26,545 nt of DNA from DASPXK01 sp035637315. Lineage in GTDB: Bacteria > Chloroflexota > UBA6077 > JACCZL01. The notes under the pieces are model-generated. The model searched no databases, was not told where the DNA came from, and saw only the letters and a program-made list of their open reading frames with translations. The DNA lies in contig DASPXK010000295.1 in NCBI GenBank assembly GCA_035637315.1, positions 1-26,545 on the forward strand. Reading direction: 5' to 3'. Positions within the stretch are counted from its first letter, which is position 1, and every line of letters begins with the position of its first letter. A program made the translations under genes and the position numbers. Positions 1 to 8,730 of the stretch are shown here, in pieces.

Positions 1-1
1 C

Positions 2-715
2 TCAGCGCTTCTCTCGCGCGTAGTCGACGAACCGGTAGCCAACCCCGCGCTCGGTGAGGATGTAGGTCGGGCTGGCGGGGTTAGGCTCGATCTTCTGGCG
101 AAGGTAGTTGATGTACAGGCGCAGGTAGTGGCTGGCGTCGCGATACTCCGGGCCCCACACCCTCGACAGCAGGGTCTCGTGGCTGAGGACCACGCCTGGA
201 TTGCTCACCAGGTGGTAGAGCAGTCGGAACTCGGTGGGTCGAAGCTGGACCTGCTGGCCGTCGACCACGACCTCGCGACGCTCGAAGTCGATGCTCAGCC
301 GGTCGTCCACGACGATCGTCTTGCGGGGCGTCGGGGGTGGCAGCTCTGCCCGCCGCAGTACCGCTTTGACCCGAGCCACCAGGACCACCTGGCTGAACGG
401 CTTGGCAACGTAATCGTCGGCGCCTAACTCCAGGCCGCGCGCCACGTCGCGCTCGTCCGCCTTGACCGTCAGCATGATGACCGGCACGGTCGAGAAGCGG
501 CGCAGCTCACGGAGCGTCTCGAAGCCGTCCATCTCCGGCATCATGACGTCGAGGACGACGAGGTCTGGCATGACGCGGCGGATCTTGTCGAGCGCCTCGA
601 GCCCGGTGTTGGCCTCGTAGACCTCGAAGCCCTCGAGCTCGAGGTTCATCCTGACCGGGTCGAGGATGCGGGGCTCGTCGTCGACCAGCAGGACGCGGCG
701 CTTGGAGACAGCCAT
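2..715 (-). CDS. OmpR/PhoB-family response regulator
   Basis: A 237-residue DNA-binding response regulator. The receiver domain covers about residues 7-118, with the acidic pair D12/D13, phospho-acceptor D56 in VVLDVMMP, T83 and K105 in the AKPF motif. The winged-helix effector domain covers about 135-232 and has the usual RPTEFRLL, VWG and GVGYRF motifs. The frame stays open about 75 bases further upstream, but that part is encoded by a heptanucleotide repeat, so I start at the ATG at 715 (MAVSKRR). No clear Shine-Dalgarno is visible. No kinase is adjacent. The nearest is the GAF kinase at 3,923-5,098 on the same strand, a possible but unproven partner. The class is certain; the regulon is unknown. 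Confidence 0.93.
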   Translation of the reverse strand: MAVSKRRVLLVDDEPRILDPVRMNLELEGFEVYEANTGLEALDKIRRVMPDLVVLDVMMPEMDGFETLRELRRFSTVPVIMLTVKADERDVARGLELGADDYVAKPFSQVVLVARVKAVLRRAELPPPTPRKTIVVDDRLSIDFERREVVVDGQQVQLRPTEFRLLYHLVSNPGVVLSHETLLSRVWGPEYRDASHYLRLYINYLRQKIEPNPASPTYILTERGVGYRFVDYAREKR

Positions 716-716
716 C

Positions 717-765
717 GTAGGTAGGTGGTAGCTGGTAGGTGGTAGGTGGTAGATGGTAGGCGGCA
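717..765. repeat. Heptanucleotide tandem repeat (GGTGGTA-like)
   Basis: About seven imperfect copies of a 7-base unit (GGTGGTA, GGTAGGT phase) lie directly before the response-regulator start. They occupy its 5' untranslated region on the minus strand. Because 7 is not a multiple of 3, the translated part gives a false repetitive extension (YHLPPT-like), which I reject as coding. Confidence 0.8.
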
Positions 766-880
766 GGCAACTCAGGTCGCCACCTCCCACCGACTATGAC
801 CACCACTGAGCTGGCTGCACCTGCCCGTTCGCGTGTGCCATAGTTCACGACAGAGCGTACAACGCTAACCGGTGGATGTG

Positions 881-2023
<1,143 letters not shown>

Positions 2024-2038
2024 CGGGGCTCTGCCCCG
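2024..2038 (+). terminator. GC hairpin just after the DUF362 stop
   Basis: CGGGGC-TCT-GCCCCG forms a tight stem-loop immediately after the TAA at 2,021-2,023. It has no T-tract, so it is either a weak or Rho-type end or a dispersed GC-hairpin repeat. Confidence 0.4.
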
Positions 2039-2082
2039 CCCCGACGAGTTGTATCTGTGGCGAGCGATCGCAGAAAAAGAGA

Positions 2083-2187
2083 GCTCCGGTTGACGGGACA
2101 AAACGGGGTCCGGTAGAACCGGCCACCGATCATGATGCCGCCCGAAGGCGGCGGGTGTCCTCGAGGGACAGCCCGATCAACCGGAGC
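2083..2187 (+). ncRNA. Candidate structured leader RNA with multibranch junction
   Basis: A perfect 11-bp inverted repeat (GCTCCGGTTGA at 2,083-2,093 and TCAACCGGAGC at 2,177-2,187) encloses three perfect hairpins in a row. These are CCGGT-AGA-ACCGG (2,110-2,122), GCCGCC-CGAA-GGCGGC (2,137-2,152) and TGTCC-TCGAG-GGACA (2,156-2,170). A further short pairing, GGAC (2,096-2,099) with GTCC (2,108-2,111), is possible but competes with the first hairpin. The closing stem ends 4 bases before the ATG at 2,192. No ORF explains the region. I match it to no named RNA family. That it is transcribed and belongs with the downstream ORF is inferred from position and compactness. Confidence 0.6.
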
Positions 2188-2191
2188 CAAG

Positions 2192-3272
2192 ATGAGTGTA
2201 GCACCGAGCGTGGCCGACATTCTGCGTGAGCACGTGATGCTGAAGATCGAGGGGATCGACCGCATGTACCTCAAGGCGGTTCCGAAAGTGGCTGGCGCTG
2301 CTTCCGCACCGCTTTAGCGCGGAGGACCGACAGGCGGGCTATCGCTGTGACCTCTCCATCCTGCAGGCGGACTTCTTGCTCACCCAGGTGCTCGACCGAC
2401 CGGTCTCGGGACGGATCTTCTTCGAAGGAGTCATTCGCGAGAACCTGGACCTGGGTCGGCCGGACCAGGTCCAACTGGTCTTTACCCGTCGGGTGAGCAA
2501 GCGAACCCTCGGGCGGTTTCGAACCCGGGTGATCACCGATGGGGTGGTCCCCAGTCTGCATGTGGACTACAAGCACACCCGCATCAAGCAGTACCACAAG
2601 AAAGGCCGAGCGCTGCGGATGGAAACAACGATCAACGACACCGAAGACTTCGCCATCGGCAAGCGGCTGGGAACCTGCCCGCACTCCGGGAGGTCGGGTT
2701 CTCCGCCAACCGACGTCTGCTGGACGTCCAACGAACCAGCCACGACTGCACGATGGGCGAATACCGGTTCCAGCGGGTGAACGACCCGCAGCAGGTGGGC
2801 GCACAGCGGACTTCAGCGCTCCGCTTTGCGGACGCCTGGGTGCAAGCCCTCTTCAGCGTGCTGGTGCTCTTCGCCTTCCTCCCCCATGGGTTTACGAACC
2901 GCGAGTTCCGAGAGCGGCTAGCTCCCCTGATGGGGCTTCCCCTCAGCGCCATGACCCCGGGGGCGGACCAGCTACCGTCTGCGCCGCTTGCGCCTGCACG
3001 GCTTGATCGAGCGCTTGCCTGGCACCCACCGTTATCGCGTAACCCCACACGGCTTACGCACTGCGCTTTTCTCCACGCCGAGCTACAACCGCTTGTTCCG
3101 CCCGGGCTTGACCGCCCTCAGCCCAACGGGACCGGACCCAAAGCTCGCCCGACTCTGCCACGACTTGGAGGCTGCCATTGACCAACGCACCGCGACCGCA
3201 CACCTCGTCGCCGCTCTAAAACTTGACTCAAACGCACAAAGTTTCCGCGCTCAAGCGCGGCTAGTACGGTAG
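2192..3272 (+). pseudogene. Decayed ORF of uncharacterised winged-helix family, copy 1
   Basis: One protein can be followed through at least three frame changes. The N-terminus (MSVAPSVADILREHV, then EGIDRMYL) jumps at about 2,275-2,285 to WLALLPHRFSAEDR, which looks like a large internal deletion. A frame with KQYHKKGRALRMETTINDT follows and shifts at about 2,672 into NLPALREVGFSANRRLL. A last shift at about 2,960 enters a C-terminal winged helix (YRLRRLRLHGLIERLPGTHRYRVT). It is related to the ORF at 18,949-19,859, sharing KQY-x-K, R-x-L-R-x-E-T and INDT. I recall full-length relatives of about 450-550 residues without an assigned function. I see no recognisable transposase or nuclease motif. 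A hairpin (CCGCGC-TCAA-GCGCGG, 3,245-3,260) lies at its end. Confidence 0.8.
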
Positions 3273-3327
3273 GCGCGCCCGCGTCCGCCGGGAACCTCAG
3301 CATTCTGCGTCGTTAGCCTGAAGGCCG

Positions 3328-3639
3328 TCAGCCTTCCGGCCGCCAGCGTGTCAGGTCACGCGCCCCGTGAAGGAACGCCAAGATATGGACTTCGTCCGGC
3401 GTTACTTCATAGAGCAGCCGGTATCGCTGCACGAAAAGCTCGCGCACACTCGGTTGGTCGAATTCAGGAACGATACGTCCACGCCCACTCAAGGAGTCAA
3501 GGGAGGACGCTGCGTCTAAAGCGAGGACGAGCAGGCGCTCAGCAGCGGGGGGCGAGTCTCGGGCGATATAGGCGACGGCATCGTCGAGCATCCAGCGAGC
3601 CTGGTCGGTCCAGACTACCCTTCGCCGCCGCGTAGCCAT
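3328..3639 (-). CDS. RelE/ParE-family toxin
   Basis: A 103-residue protein with the ParE/RelE-like layout: a basic N-terminus, the WTDQARWMLDDAVAYIARDSP helix pair, then the strands VRELFVQRYRLLYEV and VHILAFLHGARDL, which are typical of ParE-type toxins. Toxins of this superfamily poison gyrase (ParE) or cleave mRNA on ribosomes (RelE). Spacing suggests ParE, but the target cannot be read from sequence. Its ATG at 3,639 lies 25 bases inside the upstream antitoxin gene, so the two are probably co-translated. A small hairpin (GAAGGC/GCCTTC, 3,320-3,336) overlaps its stop. Confidence 0.85.
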   Translation of the reverse strand: MATRRRRVVWTDQARWMLDDAVAYIARDSPPAAERLLVLALDAASSLDSLSGRGRIVPEFDQPSVRELFVQRYRLLYEVTPDEVHILAFLHGARDLTRWRPEG

Positions 3640-3812
3640 TTCCGCCGCAGGGCCTTGTCAACTTCCTCGTGGGGGATGGTTCGCCCGGCGGCGACGTCCG
3701 CCTGACCGCGCTCGACGGCTTGCAGAACGTACAGGTGGTACAGGACGTCCTCGACGCTGCAATCGTCAGGCAGTCGATCGAGGAGCCCTCTGATCGCTTC
3801 CTTTGCTTCCAC
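3615..3812 (-). CDS. Antitoxin of the ParE-type pair
   Basis: A 65-residue acidic protein (MEAKEAIRGLLDRLPDDCSV, then an amphipathic helix with LQAVERGQADVAAGRTIPHEEV). The AGRTIPHEEV ending is common in small antitoxins paired with ParE toxins. It precedes and overlaps the toxin gene by 25 bases, the usual antitoxin-first order. Such antitoxins normally bind the toxin and repress their own promoter. No operator was identified in the roughly 110 bases before it. The assignment rests on context, size and the C-terminal motif. Confidence 0.8.
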   Translation of the reverse strand: MEAKEAIRGLLDRLPDDCSVEDVLYHLYVLQAVERGQADVAAGRTIPHEEVDKALRRKWLRGGEG

Positions 3813-3922
3813 GCCACCCTCCTCGTCAGAACGCTGGGTCAGCCACAGTCTAGCGCGACTCGTTCCCGCTCGTCTTTGAGGGCTGTCGACAGCACGCTAC
3901 CTTGCGCGCTAACTCTTCTTCT

Positions 3923-5098
3923 TCATTTCCTGGGCAGCCGGATGAAGAACGTGCTGCCCTGGTCAGGACCAGGCGACTCGACCCAGATCTCGCCCCCGTG
4001 TGCCTCGACGATCACCTTACAGATGTAGAGGCCCAGGCCCACCCCCTTGGTGGTCCGGCTGAGACGGGTGTCCGCTCGGTGGAAGCGCTCGAACACGAGG
4101 TCGCGCTGGTCCGGCGGAATGCCGATCCCCTTGTCACTGACCGACAGCACCACGTGCTCCGGCTCGACTCGCCCGCCGATGACGATCGGGCTGTCCGGCG
4201 GCGAGTACTTGATGGCGTTGTCGACCAGGTTGGCCAGCGCCTGGCGGAGCTTTTCGAGGTCACCCTGAATGATCGGGAAGTCGGGCGGGAAGTCGGTGGT
4301 GATGTTGTGGGTCGGCGAGAGCGTCCGATTCCGCTCGGCGACACTTTCGGCCAGGTCGGCCAGGTCGACCGGGCCGATCGACATCGCCACCCGCCCGGCC
4401 TGAATGCGGGACAGATCCAGGAGGTCCGCGATGAGCCGATACAGGCGGTCGCACTCCTCCTCGATGGTGTGGGCGATGCGGGTGACCGTCTCGCAGCTCC
4501 AGGGGGCGTCGGGACGCGCCAGTGTCCCGGCGTAGGCCTTGATGATGGCGACTGGCGTCTGGAGCTCATGGCTGACGACCGAGATGAAGGAGGACTGCAT
4601 CGCCTCGAGGCGGCTCTTTTCGGCCATGGTCGCCGCCGCCAGGCGCGCCTGATCAATGCCGGTGGCGGCCTGGCGAGCGAACAGGCCGAGCAGCTCCAGG
4701 TCACGCGGCTCGAAGCGCTGCGCTGACGGGTGGCGGAACACGTAGATGACGCCGACCAGCCTGTCCGCCCGATTGGTCAGCGGCAGGGCCAGGATCTGCT
4801 CCAGCCGCTGGCGCGAGGCCCACGTCCCCCTGGGCGGGACCCAGACCAGAGAAACCATCTCCCCGACCCGCCCCAGGTTTTCCAGGATCACGCGGTCGAG
4901 CCGCGGGTGCAGCGAGGACAGCGTGCGCTCGTCCAGGCCGTAGCTTGCCTCGATCGTCAGTCGCTGCTCCTCCTCGCTCCACAGCGCCACGGCACCGGCA
5001 TCGCCTCGGAGCATCTGAACGGCGCCCAGCACGATCAGGTTGAGCGTAGAGCCCAGGTCGGTGTGCCCGCCAGCTTGAACCATGGAGCGTCGAGTCAC
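3923..5098 (-). CDS. GAF-domain sensor histidine kinase
   Basis: A 391-residue soluble-type kinase with no membrane segments. The GAF-like domain covers residues about 15-150 and the HisKA helix about 165-230, with phospho-acceptor H177 in SVVSHELQTP (Gln replaces the usual Arg). The HATPase domain covers about 275-390, with N box LVDNAIKY (N294), G1 DKGIGIP, F box FERFHR and G2 GVGLGLYICK. The GTG start at 5,098 overlaps the gpmI stop (GTGA), which argues for this start over the internal ATG at 5,083 and for translational coupling to a glycolytic gene. No regulator follows; the response regulator at 2-715 is the nearest candidate. The GAF ligand is unknown. Confidence 0.93.
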   Translation of the reverse strand: MTRRSMVQAGGHTDLGSTLNLIVLGAVQMLRGDAGAVALWSEEEQRLTIEASYGLDERTLSSLHPRLDRVILENLGRVGEMVSLVWVPPRGTWASRQRLEQILALPLTNRADRLVGVIYVFRHPSAQRFEPRDLELLGLFARQAATGIDQARLAAATMAEKSRLEAMQSSFISVVSHELQTPVAIIKAYAGTLARPDAPWSCETVTRIAHTIEEECDRLYRLIADLLDLSRIQAGRVAMSIGPVDLADLAESVAERNRTLSPTHNITTDFPPDFPIIQGDLEKLRQALANLVDNAIKYSPPDSPIVIGGRVEPEHVVLSVSDKGIGIPPDQRDLVFERFHRADTRLSRTTKGVGLGLYICKVIVEAHGGEIWVESPGPDQGSTFFIRLPRK

Positions 5099-6738
5099 GG
5101 CTCTCTACCAGGCTCGCGACCCTTCGCTTCGCTCGAGGGCAGGCTGGGCACGAGCAGGCTGGCCGCGGTCATCGCGGGCGGGGGCGGCAGGCCGAGCAGC
5201 TCGAGGGCCGTCGGCGCGACGTCAGACAGGCGGCCGCCCGAGCGGAGCGCTTCGACGCCTCTGGCCCCGGCCACGATGACGGGAACAGGGTTGGTGGTGT
5301 GGGCGGTCTTGGGCTCGCCCGTCTGCGGGTCGATCATCTCCTCGGCGTTTCCGTGGTCGGCCGTGACGATGGCCACCCCGCCCGCCTCCAGCGCGGCGCT
5401 GACGACCAGCCCAACGGCCTGGTCGACCTTCTCGGCGGCCCGGACCGCCGCTTCCATCACCCCGCTGTGGCCGACCATGTCCGGGTTCGCGAAGTTGACC
5501 GCCACGAAGTCGTAGCCGTCCCGAATGCCGGCCGCGGCTCGCTCGGCCACGCCCTGGGCGCTCATCTCGGGCTGCAGGTCGTACGTGGCGACCTTTGGGG
5601 ACGCGACCAGCGCTCGGTCTTCGCCCTCGAACGGCGTCTCCCAGCCGCCGTTGAGGAAGTAGGTCACATGGGCGTACTTCTCCGTCTCGGCGACGTGAAG
5701 TTGCCGCAGGCCGGCGTCGGCCATCACTTTCGCCAGCGGGGCCTCGACGAGCGTCGGGGGGAACGCGACCGCCGTCACGGGCATGTCATCCTCGTATCGC
5801 GCGAACGTGACAAAGTACAGCAGGTGCGGCCACGACGGGCGTTCGAATGCGTCGAAGTCGGGCGCGACGAATGCCCGCGTCAGCTGGCGCGCCCGGTCGG
5901 CCCGGAAGTTGAAGAAGATGACGGCATCGTCGTCGTGGATGCGCCCCGCAGCCGGGTCGCCGATGATGGTCGGGCGGACGAACTCGTCGCCGACGTCCTG
6001 AGCGTAGGCCCTGCGCACGGCTTCAGTCGCCGAATCGGCGCGCTCGCCTTTGCCCAGCACGAGCGCCAGGTAGGCGGCGGCAGTTCGATCCCAGCGCTTG
6101 TCACGGTCCATCGCGTAGTAGCGGCCGATGACCGTCGCGACACGGGCGCTACCCTGGCCGGCCAGAGCTTCCTCCAGTCGCTCGAGGTCTTCCAGCGCCT
6201 GGCGGGGTGGCACGTCGCGGCCGTCCAGAAAGGTATGGATCTGCACGTCGGTCACCTCGTGCCGCCGCGCCAGCTCGACCAGCGCCAGGCAGTGGCCGGC
6301 GTGGCTGTGAACCCCGCCATCGCTGTACAGACCCATCAGATGCAGGGCGATCGGGCGAGCCGCCGGGTGCCTTGGAAGGCGGCCTCTGGCCATCCTGACG
6401 TACTCGACCGCCCCGACCAGGGCTCGATTCTCGAAGAATCTCCCGTTCCCGATCTCGTAGTCGATGCGAGGAAGGTCTTGGAGCACCGTGTAACCTGCCC
6501 CGATGTTGATGTGGCCAACTTCGGAGTTGCCGATCTGCCCCGCCGGCAGCCCCACGGCTGCCCCAGACGCCTCTACCGTCGTGTGAGGGCACGTCTTCCA
6601 GAGGCGGTCCATCGTTGGCGTTTGGGCCACGGTGAGCGCGTTGCTCGGCCCGGGCGGCGCGCAGCCCCAGCCGTCCAGCACGATCAGCACCAGCGGATGA
6701 GCGAGCCGAGACCGTTCGGGCGTGTCCTCTCCCGCCAT
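5095..6738 (-). CDS. gpmI: 2,3-bisphosphoglycerate-independent phosphoglycerate mutase
   Basis: A 547-residue cytosolic glycolytic enzyme converting 3- and 2-phosphoglycerate, of the alkaline-phosphatase-fold, Mn-dependent type. Visible motifs are the first metal aspartate (VLIVLDGWG, D22), catalytic S72 in GNSEVGH, the HTFLDGRD and GRYYAMDRD substrate motifs, and the late metal block TADHGNAEEM. The ATG at 6,738 has a strong GGAGG site 5 bases upstream. The open frame extends far beyond this as an antisense shadow of fdhE/fdhD and should be ignored. The last residues (SSEAKGREPGREP) come from a dispersed repeat, so the native C-terminus probably ended earlier. The stop overlaps the kinase start. 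Confidence 0.96.
   Translation of the reverse strand: MAGEDTPERSRLAHPLVLIVLDGWGCAPPGPSNALTVAQTPTMDRLWKTCPHTTVEASGAAVGLPAGQIGNSEVGHINIGAGYTVLQDLPRIDYEIGNGRFFENRALVGAVEYVRMARGRLPRHPAARPIALHLMGLYSDGGVHSHAGHCLALVELARRHEVTDVQIHTFLDGRDVPPRQALEDLERLEEALAGQGSARVATVIGRYYAMDRDKRWDRTAAAYLALVLGKGERADSATEAVRRAYAQDVGDEFVRPTIIGDPAAGRIHDDDAVIFFNFRADRARQLTRAFVAPDFDAFERPSWPHLLYFVTFARYEDDMPVTAVAFPPTLVEAPLAKVMADAGLRQLHVAETEKYAHVTYFLNGGWETPFEGEDRALVASPKVATYDLQPEMSAQGVAERAAAGIRDGYDFVAVNFANPDMVGHSGVMEAAVRAAEKVDQAVGLVVSAALEAGGVAIVTADHGNAEEMIDPQTGEPKTAHTTNPVPVIVAGARGVEALRSGGRLSDVAPTALELLGLPPPPAMTAASLLVPSLPSSEAKGREPGREP
5111..5138. repeat. Dispersed repeat, copy A (end of gpmI)
   Basis: A 28-base stretch containing CTTCGCTTCGCTCGAGGGC. 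Its reverse complement matches 7,858-7,885 at 27 of 28 positions. It encodes the last residues of gpmI. Confidence 0.75.
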
Positions 6739-6743
6739 CGATT

Positions 6744-6764
6744 CCTCCGAAGGCACGAATTGTA
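6744..6764 (-). promoter_or_regulatory. gpmI -10 element and ribosome site
   Basis: Reading the minus strand, TACAAT at 6,764-6,759 matches the sigma-70 -10 consensus at five of six positions, and GGAGG at 6,748-6,744 precedes the ATG. No convincing -35 box was found, because the upstream sequence is the GC-hairpin repeat. This implies a very short 5' leader. Confidence 0.4.
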
Positions 6765-6785
6765 CCGCCCGCCCCTCACCCAACC

Positions 6786-6863
6786 CCTCTCCCAGGCTTG
6801 GGAGAGGGGGCAAGGGGGTGAGGGCCTCTCCCAGGCTTGGGAGAGGGGGCAAGGGGGTGAGGG
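6786..6863. repeat. Two perfect tandem copies of a 39-bp hairpin repeat
   Basis: Units at 6,786-6,824 and 6,825-6,863 are identical. A partial third copy begins at 6,864. Each starts with a 9-bp stem CCTCTCCCA / TGGGAGAGG around GGCT and continues in a G-rich tract. It lies between the divergent gpmI and fdhE promoters. The type resembles intergenic GC-hairpin repeats found widely in bacteria. Confidence 0.9.
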
Positions 6864-6875
6864 CCTCTCCACGGC

Positions 6876-6884
6876 TGGTAGAAT
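6876..6884 (+). promoter_or_regulatory. Extended -10 promoter for fdhE
   Basis: TGGTAGAAT is an extended -10 (TGn plus TAGAAT, five of six). It sits 25 bases before the fdhE GTG, with GAGAAGG as a plausible ribosome site between. The -35 is not recognisable, as is usual for extended -10 promoters. Confidence 0.4.
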
Positions 6885-6908
6885 CTGGAGCGAGAAGGCG
6901 GACACATC

Positions 6909-7832
6909 GTGCTCGATAGGCGCATGGGAGGGCTAGCCGCGGTCGGTGGCGGGCTTGCAGGCGCGCCCGCGTTACAGCGGGCGCTCGTGGACTGCACGCT
7001 CGTCGGGCCCAGTCCGACGCGCAGGATCGTGCTGCCCGAGCCGCGGGCTCGCGACAAGCTGGCTCGCGGAATGCCGCTCCTGCACGCCGAGGACGTCTAC
7101 CTGGATGCCCGCTTCCTCCGCGACCTCTTTGACCGTCTGCTCGGGGCCATGCGCGCACGCCCCGATCTCGCGCGGCAGGCCGACGCGCTCTCCGATGCCG
7201 TCCATCGGCACCACTTTCACGTAGAGCACGCCGTGGCCGAGGCGCTGGCCAATCATCCCGAGCACGTCGAGCAGCTCGCGGTCGAAGCTGGGCTGGACGC
7301 GGAGCTGGTGGCGACCCTCTTCGACCTGTGCGCCCGCCCGGTCCTGCGCGCGTACGCCGAGCAGCTAGTGCGAGTTGTACGGTCGTCCGACTGGGTGCAC
7401 GGATACTGCCCGGTTTGTGGGGCCTGGGCCGGCCTGGTCGAGCTGCTGGCGGGAGGGCGAGGGCGAGACCGCCTGCTCCGCTGCCCGCGGTGCGGCGTCG
7501 CCTGGCCGGCCAGCCGATGCGGCTGCCCGTTCTGTTCCAGCGACGACATCGAGTCGCTTCACGTCGAAGCCCCGCGAAGCGCACGCGTTCTCTCCCAGAA
7601 TGAGAGCGAGCTCGCCTGGGCCGGCTGGTGGGTTCAGGGCTGTCGGGCCTGCCGCGGGTATCTGAAAGCGCGGGAGATCGACGTCCCGTTTCAGTGGGAA
7701 GCGCTCGCGCTCGCCGAGCTTGCCACCACCGCCCTGGACGCCGCGGCCCGCGAGCGAGGTTACGTCCGTCCGCCCGAGCCTGGCTTCCGGCTCGAGCTGC
7801 TCGGCGCCGAAGGCGACGACTATGACGACTGA
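6909..7832 (+). CDS. fdhE: Formate dehydrogenase accessory protein FdhE
   Basis: A 307-residue cytoplasmic protein of the FdhE family, which binds metal through rubredoxin-like cysteine pairs and assists maturation of respiratory formate dehydrogenase. The N-terminal half is helical (residues about 50-160). The C-terminal half carries four CxxC pairs: C167/C170 (YCPVCG), C192/C195 (RCPRCG), C206/C209 (GCPFC) and C245/C248 (CRACRGYLK, a highly characteristic FdhE signature). The start is a GTG at 6,909 preceded by GAGAAGG; an ATG at 6,924 is the alternative. It overlaps fdhD by 11 bases. No formate dehydrogenase structural gene is in the window, so its client is elsewhere. Confidence 0.93.
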   Translation: MLDRRMGGLAAVGGGLAGAPALQRALVDCTLVGPSPTRRIVLPEPRARDKLARGMPLLHAEDVYLDARFLRDLFDRLLGAMRARPDLARQADALSDAVHRHHFHVEHAVAEALANHPEHVEQLAVEAGLDAELVATLFDLCARPVLRAYAEQLVRVVRSSDWVHGYCPVCGAWAGLVELLAGGRGRDRLLRCPRCGVAWPASRCGCPFCSSDDIESLHVEAPRSARVLSQNESELAWAGWWVQGCRACRGYLKAREIDVPFQWEALALAELATTALDAAARERGYVRPPEPGFRLELLGAEGDDYDD

Positions 7833-8730
7833 CATACGAGTCGCGAGTAGCGAGCCCGCCCTCGAGCGGAGCGAAGGGTCGCGAGTGGCGAGCGGCGAAG
7901 GGCTGGCGATTGGCGACTCGCGATTGGAGCTCGAAACGCCGGCGGCGGTCATTCCGCGGCGCTACGTGCGCTTTCGGGCAGATACTGGCCAGGCGGTGGA
8001 GGAAGCGGTCATCGCCGAGATTCGCCTGACCATCTTCGTCGATGGACAGGAGCTTGTCCAGTTGATGTGCTCGCCCCACCAGTTGAACGCCCTGGTGGTA
8101 GGCTTTCTGTACCTCGAGGGCTTGATCGAGACCGTCGACGACGTCGACTGCGCGCGGGTGTGTCTGGAGGACCGGGTGGCCGAGGTGCGCCTGGGACGCC
8201 GCCTGCTGGAGGTACCGAAGCGCAAGATCATTACCTCTGGCTGCACGGGCGGGATGAGCTTCGGCCTCTATCTGGAAGAGCTGCAGCGGTTTCGTGTTGC
8301 CGACGGCCTGGTCCGAATCGAGCCTGGTCGAGTCTACGGGCTGTTGCGCCAGCTGCATGAGCACGCCCATCTGTATCGCAAGTCCGGCGGCGTCCACACG
8401 TCACTGCTCGCCGACTCCGCCGGCGAGGTCCTGGTGGTGGCCGAGGACATCGGCCGCCACAACACGCTCGACAAGATCGAGGGCGAGTGCCTGCTGCGAG
8501 GCATCGCCACTGCCGGGCGCGTGATTATTGCCTCGGGTCGCATCTCGTCGGAGATGCTCCTCAAGGCGGCGATCATGGGGGTGCCGATCGTCGGGTCACG
8601 TACGTCGCCGACCCAGCTGGCCATCACGATGGCGGAGCTGCTCAACATCACCGTCATCGGCTACATCCGCTCGGCCAGCATGAACGTGTACACCCACCCC
8701 TGGCGAATCCTGGGCGCGCCGACGGCGTGA
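7822..8730 (+). CDS. fdhD: Formate dehydrogenase sulfurtransferase FdhD
   Basis: A 302-residue FdhD protein, which passes sulfur from a cysteine desulfurase to the molybdenum cofactor of formate dehydrogenase. The core begins near residue 46 (RRYVRF). Typical blocks are LMCSPHQLNALVVGFLYLEG, SGGVHTSLL, EDIGRHNTLDKIEG, SGRISSEM and GSRTSPT. The cysteine loop reads TSGCTGGMS, so only C141 is present where E. coli FdhD has a CxxC. The ATG at 7,822 overlaps the fdhE stop. Residues 5-39 are encoded by a dispersed repeat and are unlike the family. The gene ends in a GTGA overlap with holA. Confidence 0.94.
   Translation: MTTDIRVASSEPALERSEGSRVASGEGLAIGDSRLELETPAAVIPRRYVRFRADTGQAVEEAVIAEIRLTIFVDGQELVQLMCSPHQLNALVVGFLYLEGLIETVDDVDCARVCLEDRVAEVRLGRRLLEVPKRKIITSGCTGGMSFGLYLEELQRFRVADGLVRIEPGRVYGLLRQLHEHAHLYRKSGGVHTSLLADSAGEVLVVAEDIGRHNTLDKIEGECLLRGIATAGRVIIASGRISSEMLLKAAIMGVPIVGSRTSPTQLAITMAELLNITVIGYIRSASMNVYTHPWRILGAPTA
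7858..7885. repeat. Dispersed repeat, copy B (inside fdhD 5' end)
   Basis: Reverse-complement partner of 5,111-5,138 (27 of 28 matches). Around it, 7,840-7,928 is a low-complexity run of GCGAGT/GGCGA words that remains open in the fdhD frame. Confidence 0.75.

Noticed and set aside
716..790. N-terminal extension of the response regulator
   Set aside because: Encoded by a heptanucleotide tandem repeat; the receiver domain starts normally at the ATG at 715.
6786..6863. Possible CRISPR or attachment site
   Set aside because: Only two abutting identical units without spacer; best explained as a duplicated hairpin repeat.
5299..6936. 545-codon plus-strand ORF opposite gpmI
   Set aside because: gpmI has every expected motif; this frame is its complement.
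6739..8397. Open frame continuing gpmI upstream for about 550 codons on the minus strand
   Set aside because: It is antisense to fdhE and fdhD, is Arg/Ala/Gly-rich and has no family features; a GC-rich shadow frame.
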